This document shows positions 63,113 through 64,000 of a DNA stretch of 64,000 bases, piece after piece (the first letter of the stretch is position 1; every line of letters starts with the position of its first letter). This DNA is from Arabidopsis thaliana (lineage: Eukaryota > Streptophyta > Magnoliopsida > Brassicales > Brassicaceae), in contig NC_003076.8 of the NCBI RefSeq assembly GCF_000001735.4, forward strand, positions 26,849,835 through 26,913,834. Direction: 5' to 3'. The translations under genes and the position numbers were made by a program. Below the pieces are notes generated by a model. That model made no database searches. It worked only from the letters and a program-made list of their open reading frames with translations, and was not told where the DNA came from.

Positions 63113-64000
63113 TCAAGACGATGACCTTCTCCGGCGAGTCGACGGCGTCGATTTATCACCGACGGTAGTAACTGAGCCAGGACTTTCAGATGTATCTGAG
63201 CTACTAACATCTCCAACGCCATCTTTATCTTTACCTGTCCAAAGCTTCGAGAAAATCCGAGACATTACAACTCCTTTTGCTTTCGTCTTCTCAGAACTAC
63301 TCGTCTTGTCTCTCGTCGTAGTTGTCGTCTCCTCCGTGGCTGTGACTGACTCACACTCTTCTTCTGTTGTCGTTCTTGAGCTCCCGTGCGAGCCGCTCGG
63401 TGGAAGAGAAGGTTTCGTGGTGGCACGAACTTGCTCGAAGAAGAGGATTTGTACAACGACTCGTAATGGTAACCTCTCGTTTTGCACGGCGTGAGCACAA
63501 GCCTCCGGCGATAATTTCCGGCAATCCATTAATTTGCTTGATGATTTCTTCTCACTCTTTGTTATTCCTGGATGTTGCTGTATAATCAAAAGATCAAAAC
63601 TTTAGTTTCGAATGACATAAATCCGATGCATTTGAGAGCGGACATTACCTTCAAGAACATGTCAATGGCACGATACACACCATCGTGTGATTGTCTTGGG
63701 AAAGTTGAAACCTTTTCTGCAATTGTAATGAACTTTGTAGTAGACAAATTGGTTTCGATTCTGGAGATTTCAGCTAAGTATCCATCGATTAACTTGGCGA
63801 CATTTGCTTTTGAACTGTCGTTGATGTCGTCTGAACAGTCAAGCTCGTCTCTTTTCTCTGTTTGTGTAACAAACTCATCGATTAAGGTTTCAACAATGTC
63901 AATGTCATAGACTGTTTCACCTCCCTCTGGAGCTCTGATCAAGAGATCACCCACATTTGCTTCCTCTAGCTTCTCTCCGATTCTTCTACTTAACTCTTTC
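63113..64000 (-). CDS. NPY3: NPY3-type BTB/NPH3 protein, 3' part (cut by window edge)
   Basis: Partial gene. Last exon 63577-63113, preceded by an exon that ends at 63649 and continues beyond 64000. The open frame at the edge reads [21 protein letters not shown]. Visible parts belong to the NPH3 domain: [19 protein letters not shown], the tyrosine motif in [13 protein letters not shown], then [11 protein letters not shown] and [28 protein letters not shown] Ser/Thr-rich tail ends RRRRSSS. NPY proteins are polar plasma-membrane partners of PINOID-type AGC kinases in auxin-driven organ formation and root gravitropism. The name rests on similarity and map order (AT5G67440). It converges on the acetyltransferase gene. 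Confidence 0.9.

Overview
This window is nuclear DNA of a dicot plant. It matches what I remember of the lower end of Arabidopsis thaliana chromosome 5 (roughly loci AT5G67300 to AT5G67440). The evidence is AT-rich intergenic DNA, short GT..AG introns, and protein products whose reconstructed lengths agree with remembered Arabidopsis proteins: MYB44 305 aa, HOS15 613, NRAMP4 512, CKA1 409, LBD37 250, peroxidase 73 329. Gene names come from recognising the translations. No database was searched. Exon borders were worked out by hand from GT/AG sites and reading frame.

Layout. 1-4170 is a long upstream region with ACGT/G-box elements, leading to the intronless MYB44 (+). CYP81G1 (-) is convergent with MYB44 and divergent from HOS15 (+, 14 coding exons). 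NRAMP4 (+) and PUB2 (+) follow, then an unnamed acidic/basic protein gene (-) and the intronless subtilase SBT1.7/ARA12 (-). CGLD27 (-, 7 exons) and CKA1 (-, 10 exons) flank a repeat-rich gap that holds a 252-bp tandem duplication and a 0.6-kb inverted-repeat element. An NPH3-family gene (+) and a small unnamed gene (-) come next. They are followed by about 5.5 kb of AT-rich DNA containing a Helitron with an internal 0.76-kb duplication. Then come root-hair peroxidase RHS19/PRX73 (+), an ADA1-type SAGA subunit (-), a GRAS gene broken by a frameshift and a stop codon (-), LBD37 (-), a HOOKLESS1-like acetyltransferase (+), and the 3' part of an NPY3-type NPH3 gene (-), cut by the window edge.

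This is a set of independent housekeeping, signalling and stress genes, not an operon or cluster. Shared themes are loose: hormone or stress transcription (MYB44, HOS15, the ADA1 protein, LBD37), ubiquitin-linked and NPH3-type signalling (PUB2, two NPH3 proteins), metal handling and plastids (NRAMP4, CGLD27), and cell wall or secretion (SBT1.7, RHS19).

I found no undescribed multi-gene system. The observations most worth checking are the doubly broken GRAS gene, the Helitron with nested duplication, the inverted-repeat element upstream of CGLD27 and downstream of CKA1, the alternative CKA1 start, and repeat units that overlap the CYP81G1 start. No tRNA, rRNA or CRISPR was seen.
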